Origin: Clostridia bacterium
GTDB lineage: Bacteria; Bacillota; Clostridia; DSM-8532
DNA: 8,680 nt
Assembly: GCA_026418215.1 (NCBI GenBank)
Contig: JAOABT010000482.1
Span: forward strand, 1-8,680
Direction: 5' to 3'
In this document: piece by piece, positions 5,648 through 8,680 of the stretch
Numbering within the stretch: position 1 is the first letter of the stretch
Layout: each line of letters begins with the position of its first letter
Notes under the pieces: model-generated
The model's input: the letters and a program-made list of their open reading frames with translations, nothing else
Database searches by the model: none
Told to the model about the DNA's origin: nothing
Translations under genes and position numbers: made by a program

Positions 5648-6700
5648 TCAACTGATAATATCTACAACAAAAACCGTTGGGTTTTTGCGAAGATCAATCT
5701 CATAGGGCTCGAAAACAGGGGGGCCGTTCCTCCTTGTAATGACCGAAACGCGCGGTCTCATGGAAAGGACGCCTCGGGACGGTAGAACTCTGGCAATTTC
5801 TCCGGTATTCAAAAGCACCACCGAATCTTGAGGATATACTGCGATGCTGTCGATGAAGGTTTTCATAATGTTGGGATCAAACTGGCTTTCATTCTGGGCC
5901 ATGAGGTATTCGGCGGCCTCGTGGGGCATGTATCTTTTCCGGTAAACCCGGTTGGCTGTCAGAGCGTCATAGACGTCGGCAATGCTGACAATCCTTGCGC
6001 CCAGATCAATATCGTAATTTTTGAGTCCTACGGGGTAGCCTGACCCGTCCCACTTTTCATGATGCTGACAGACAATTTTGGCTATCTTCTTACTCAAGCC
6101 GGGAAGCTGGTTGACGATATCCATACCGCTTAACGTGTGACGTTTCATAACATCAAATTCATCGTTGGTGAGCTTCCCGGGCTTATTGAGTATATCCAGC
6201 GGCACCTTGCATTTTCCTATGTCATGGAGAATGGCTGCCATAGCCAGCTCTTGGATTTCTTCATCCCTCATATGAAGGGCTTTGGCTGTCACAACCGAGT
6301 AGATGCACACATCAACGCAGTGTAAGAAGGTATAGTTGTCAATATCGCGGATACCTGTTAAGGCCATGAACACCATGTCATCGTTGAGGATATGATGAAC
6401 CATTTCATTAACGGTCTGCTTCAGAGTATCGATATTAACATTCTGGTCGATGCGGATGCTTTCCATGACCGTTTTGATGTTGTTGAAGGCATCGCTGTAA
6501 ACACGTTCCTCGCTGATTTCCTCAATGGCGATACGCTCTTCCTCAACAAAAACAAAGGGGATCTTATAGGCCTCAAGCTTTTGGAGATATCGGGGCTTTA
6601 TGATAAAACCTTTCAGGAGCAGGATGCGGCCATCGTCCAAAATAACATCCTGTGCGAGTTTCATGCCGGACTCAACCTGATGCAGCGGGAGCTTGTGCAT
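5648..6700 (-). CDS. HD-GYP domain cyclic-dinucleotide phosphodiesterase
   Basis: HD-GYP proteins are metal-dependent hydrolases of cyclic dinucleotides, usually c-di-GMP, in the cytoplasm. The protein has 350 residues. An N-terminal region (about 1-60, starting KLPLHQVESGMKLAQDVILDDG) is the small beta domain common before HD-GYP in Clostridia. The HD-GYP domain follows (about 110-285). It has His127, the HD pair His159-Asp160 in HDIGK, His188, HHEKWDGSGYP at 213-223 (GYP at 221-223) and Asp242 in ADVYDALT, so the metal site and signature look complete. The C-terminal tail (about 290-350) is the usual beta-rich HD-GYP extension. No membrane segment, receiver or GGDEF domain is present, so its input signal is unknown. 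The ATG at 6700 has GGAGG (6707-6711) 6 nt upstream. The substrate cannot be fixed from sequence; c-di-GMP is the default. It lies between metK and recD2, on the opposite strand. Confidence 0.93.
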   Translation of the reverse strand: MHKLPLHQVESGMKLAQDVILDDGRILLLKGFIIKPRYLQKLEAYKIPFVFVEEERIAIEEISEERVYSDAFNNIKTVMESIRIDQNVNIDTLKQTVNEMVHHILNDDMVFMALTGIRDIDNYTFLHCVDVCIYSVVTAKALHMRDEEIQELAMAAILHDIGKCKVPLDILNKPGKLTNDEFDVMKRHTLSGMDIVNQLPGLSKKIAKIVCQHHEKWDGSGYPVGLKNYDIDLGARIVSIADVYDALTANRVYRKRYMPHEAAEYLMAQNESQFDPNIMKTFIDSIAVYPQDSVVLLNTGEIARVLPSRGVLSMRPRVSVITRRNGPPVFEPYEIDLRKNPTVFVVDIIS

Positions 6701-6716
6701 AACAATCCTCCAACGT

Positions 6717-6746
6717 TTAACAAAATCCGAGTTTCATTCATATGAT
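6717..6746 (+). promoter_or_regulatory. Probable promoter for the small membrane protein and recD2
   Basis: TTAACA (6717-6722) and TATGAT (6741-6746), each five of six to consensus, are separated by 18 nt. The start would be near 6753, about 43 nt before the ATG at 6796. I did not find an equally good promoter for the divergent HD-GYP gene. Confidence 0.5.
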
Positions 6747-6754
6747 AATCCGAG
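6724..6754. repeat. Direct repeat AATCCGAG in the divergent promoter region
   Basis: AATCCGAG occurs at 6724-6731 and at 6747-6754, 23 nt apart, about two helical turns. One copy lies in the promoter spacer and the other just after the -10. This spacing is what a tandem operator would show, but two 8-mers can also arise by chance. Confidence 0.4.
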
Positions 6755-6762
6755 ACCTTAAA

Positions 6763-6779
6763 GGATTTTATTAAAATCC
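6763..6779. repeat. Perfect 17-nt palindrome before the small membrane protein gene
   Basis: GGATTTTA, a single T, then TAAAATCC form an 8-1-8 palindrome ending 17 nt before the ATG at 6796. It lies in the predicted 5' UTR of the plus-strand operon and upstream of the HD-GYP gene. The one-base loop makes an RNA hairpin poor and a DNA operator more likely. No T run follows. Confidence 0.45.
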
Positions 6780-6795
6780 CAGAAGGGGGTTTATC

Positions 6796-7146
6796 ATGGA
6801 GATATTCGGCATTACTATTCTTACTGTTTTTGCGTTTTTGGGTGCGATGCTTACTGTATCGTGGCTTTATAGGCGTACCAAGTCGAAATATTTTGATGCT
6901 GGAATCAAACTCATTCTTTATTTACCACAAAATTGCACGTCTAATCTGGAAGGTGTGATCCGACGCATTTTTTCTGAAGAGATTCCTGAGAGGCTCATGA
7001 CCGACGGAAAGGTCTATATGGATGCTTCAAAGGCTGACGCTGAGACAAGGGGACTTATCGGAAGCCTCCAAACAATGTACCCCATTGAGGTGTTGCCTGA
7101 CCCCAAAGGGTATTGTATCATTACAGAAGAGACAAAAAGCGTTTGA
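6796..7146 (+). CDS. Small membrane-anchored protein of unknown function
   Basis: The protein has 116 residues and no family I can name. The N-terminus is one hydrophobic helix (about residues 4-24: FGITILTVFAFLGAMLTVSWL) followed by YRRTKSK, so it is probably a single-pass protein with the soluble part in the cytoplasm by the positive-inside rule. The remaining 85 residues (LILYLPQNCTSNLEGVIRRIF ... VYMDASKADAETRGLIGSLQ ... IEVLPDPKGYCII) have the beta-helix rhythm of the start of a glycosyltransferase family 2 fold, with a residue pattern like V-D-x-S-x-D-x-T degraded to YMDASKADAET. This is inference by eye. A full GT2 enzyme would be far longer, so it is not likely to be catalytic. The ATG follows AAGGGGG (6783-6789). 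recD2 begins 20 nt after the stop, so the two are probably co-transcribed. Confidence 0.8.
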   Translation: MEIFGITILTVFAFLGAMLTVSWLYRRTKSKYFDAGIKLILYLPQNCTSNLEGVIRRIFSEEIPERLMTDGKVYMDASKADAETRGLIGSLQTMYPIEVLPDPKGYCIITEETKSV

Positions 7147-7156
7147 TCCTAAAAAC

Positions 7157-7161
7157 AGGAG
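7157..7161 (+). promoter_or_regulatory. Ribosome binding site that selects the recD2 GTG start
   Basis: AGGAG lies 5 nt before GTG 7167. No ATG in this frame occurs before codon 38, which would cut off the conserved N-terminus, so GTG is the start. Confidence 0.8.
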
Positions 7162-7166
7162 TATTT

Positions 7167-8680
7167 GTGGAAGAAATTACGGGTGTCATCAAATCCATAC
7201 GCTTTACGAGCGATAAAACGGGCTATACGGTCTGCGATGTCCGGTCGGAAAAAGCCATAACAACCCTTGTTGGCATCATGCCGATGCTGGCGATTGGTGA
7301 GAATATCGTGGCCCGGGGTGAGTATGTCTACCATGCTGACTATGGCAGACAGTTCAAGGTGGAAAGCTGCGAACGCAAAACACCCACGCGTGAGGAAGAG
7401 ATAGAGGAGTACCTGTCAAGCGGCATCATCAAAGGCCTTGGCCCCGCTACAGCACGAAAGATTGTGGAATTGTTCAAGGATCAAACCTTTCAAATCATAC
7501 AATTTGAGCCCTACAGACTTACTGAAATTTCCGGCATCACGCCCGATAAGGCCCTTTTTTACGGACAAGCCTTTCTGGAGCATGAAAACATGCGCAACAT
7601 CGTTATGCTCATGCAGCGCTACGGTGTTTCCTCGGGTGCTGCCTCAAAGGTTTGGAAGAAATACGGCACCCGGGCGGAATCGGAGATCAGGAATAATCCC
7701 TATTGCCTTTCAGAGCCGCCTGTTTCCTTAAGCTTCACGGTTTGTGACAGGATAGCCTTAGCCACCGGCTTCGAACCCTATTCCAAGGAGAGGCTTAAAA
7801 GCGCTGTCTTACATGTGATCTCGGCTTTTGTGTCCAACGGCCATACCTTCTGTCCAAGAGAAGAGTTGCTTAAAGGCACCGTCAAAATTGCAAGGGTGGA
7901 GAAGGAATTTGTTGAGGATGCCTTTGATGCCCTTGTATTGGAAGGAAGACTGGTGGTTGAAAAGCAGCATCCTGACCGCATTTATCCTGAAAATCTCATC
8001 CAGGCAGAGCGGTATTGCACAAGGCGGCTAACCTCTCTAAATTTTATGGACCTTGAGGGTTTCAATGCCTTGGATACGCTGCTTGACGACTATGAATCTC
8101 TGCATGGCATACACCTGGACGACATACAGAGACAAGCCATACAATGCGCGGCGTCTCACGGCTTATGCGTCATCACAGGCGGTCCCGGGACGGGTAAAAC
8201 AACCATTATCAAAGGGTTAATCCACGTGTTTGAATCCAGGGGGCAATCGGTTATTCTGGCTGCTCCGACAGGCCGAGCTGCCAAAAGAATCAGTGAAACA
8301 GCCGGCTGTGAGGCAAAAACGCTCCATAGGCTCCTAGAGGTGGGGTATAGTATTGACGATGAGGAACGCCCTTACTTTATGCGCAATGAGGACAACCCTC
8401 TTTCTGCCGATGTCATCATTATTGATGAAGCCTCCATGCTGGATCTTCCTATGCTGAGTGCGCTGCTTCAGGCCTTGCCCGATAAGGCGAGGCTTATCCT
8501 TGTCGGTGATGCTGACCAGCTTCCTTCAGTTGGACCCGGAAGGGTGCTCGCCGATATGATTCAGAGCGAAGCCTTCCCTGTGGTCAAGCTTGAGACTATC
8601 TTCCGTCAATCCGGCGAAAGCCTTATTATATCTAACGCACACCTAATCAACCAAGGACAAATGCTGTCTCTTATACACAT
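7167..8680 (+). CDS. recD2: RecD2-type ATP-dependent DNA helicase, 3' truncated
   Basis: RecD2 (YrrC/RecD-like) is a 5'-3' superfamily 1B helicase that acts in DNA repair without RecBC. The frame runs open from GTG 7167 to the window end, 504 codons, against about 715-800 in the family, so roughly a third is missing. Order: an N-terminal OB-like domain (about 1-75, EEITGVIKSIRFTSDKTGYTV); helix-hairpin-helix repeats (from about 82, SGIIKGLGPATARKIV); a further helical region to about 320; then helicase domain 1A with Walker A GGPGTGKTT (338-346), motif Ia APTGRAAKR, Walker B IDEAS (419-423), motif III GDADQLPSVGPG and motif IV IFRQ. The last genuine codon is probably 499 (ATG 8661-8663), because 8664-8680 is adapter sequence. 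The gene follows the small membrane protein by 20 nt. Identity is secure. Confidence 0.96.
   Translation, partial: MEEITGVIKSIRFTSDKTGYTVCDVRSEKAITTLVGIMPMLAIGENIVARGEYVYHADYGRQFKVESCERKTPTREEEIEEYLSSGIIKGLGPATARKIVELFKDQTFQIIQFEPYRLTEISGITPDKALFYGQAFLEHENMRNIVMLMQRYGVSSGAASKVWKKYGTRAESEIRNNPYCLSEPPVSLSFTVCDRIALATGFEPYSKERLKSAVLHVISAFVSNGHTFCPREELLKGTVKIARVEKEFVEDAFDALVLEGRLVVEKQHPDRIYPENLIQAERYCTRRLTSLNFMDLEGFNALDTLLDDYESLHGIHLDDIQRQAIQCAASHGLCVITGGPGTGKTTIIKGLIHVFESRGQSVILAAPTGRAAKRISETAGCEAKTLHRLLEVGYSIDDEERPYFMRNEDNPLSADVIIIDEASMLDLPMLSALLQALPDKARLILVGDADQLPSVGPGRVLADMIQSEAFPVVKLETIFRQSGESLIISNAHLINQGQMLSLIH
8664..8680. other. Residual Tn5/Nextera mosaic-end adapter at the contig end
   Basis: CTGTCTCTTATACACAT equals the first 17 of the 19 bases of the Tn5 mosaic end as read outward from a tagmented insert. 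It sits exactly at the sequence end. A 17-base exact match by chance is negligible. It is read-through adapter, and not genome or a Tn5 insertion. The last five recD2 residues shown here (LSLIH) come from it. Confidence 0.95.

Noticed and set aside
8664..8680. A true Tn5-like transposon end inserted in recD2
   Set aside because: The match stops at the contig edge in the orientation and length expected of adapter read-through. The hyperactive mosaic end is an engineered sequence, not a natural one.

Overview
The window looks like a piece of a chromosome from an anaerobic Firmicute of the class Clostridia. The reasons are a radA-disA pair, an S-box (SAM-I) riboswitch upstream of metK, recD2 downstream of metK, strong AGGAGG-type ribosome binding sites, and TTG/GTG starts. 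Base composition is near balanced. No CRISPR array, tRNA, rRNA, insertion sequence or phage gene was seen. All genes look like core or housekeeping genes, so the novelty lies mostly in small proteins, leader regions and non-coding structure.

Layout. (1) Positions 1-709 hold the 3' half of cysS, cut by the window edge. (2) Positions 710-3272 hold a probable radA promoter, then radA and disA 12 nt apart, forming a DNA-repair and c-di-AMP operon. (3) On the minus strand, 3282-3686 encodes a small four-cysteine protein that resembles a degenerate MazG-like fold. It meets disA tail to tail with only 9 nt between them. (4) Positions 3691-4211 are a divergent regulatory region. It has a consensus promoter for the minus gene, a second promoter on the plus strand, a SAM-I riboswitch with an intrinsic terminator, and then an unusually long 250-nt leader with further hairpins before metK (4212-5402). 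(5) Positions 5403-5647 are a 245-nt convergent gap. It ends in a large bidirectional terminator and holds an unexplained, possibly structured stretch. (6) On the minus strand, 5648-6700 encodes an HD-GYP phosphodiesterase. (7) Diverging from it, 6796-8680 holds a small membrane-anchored protein and the N-terminal two thirds of recD2.

How the genes may work together. RadA and DisA both act on recombination intermediates, and DisA makes c-di-AMP. RecD2 is another DNA-processing helicase. MetK makes SAM and is feedback controlled by SAM through the riboswitch. The HD-GYP protein adds a cyclic-dinucleotide hydrolase.

The last 17 bases (8664-8680) match the Tn5/Nextera mosaic end read outward. 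They are almost certainly library adapter left at a contig end, not genome, so recD2 should be read only to about residue 499.
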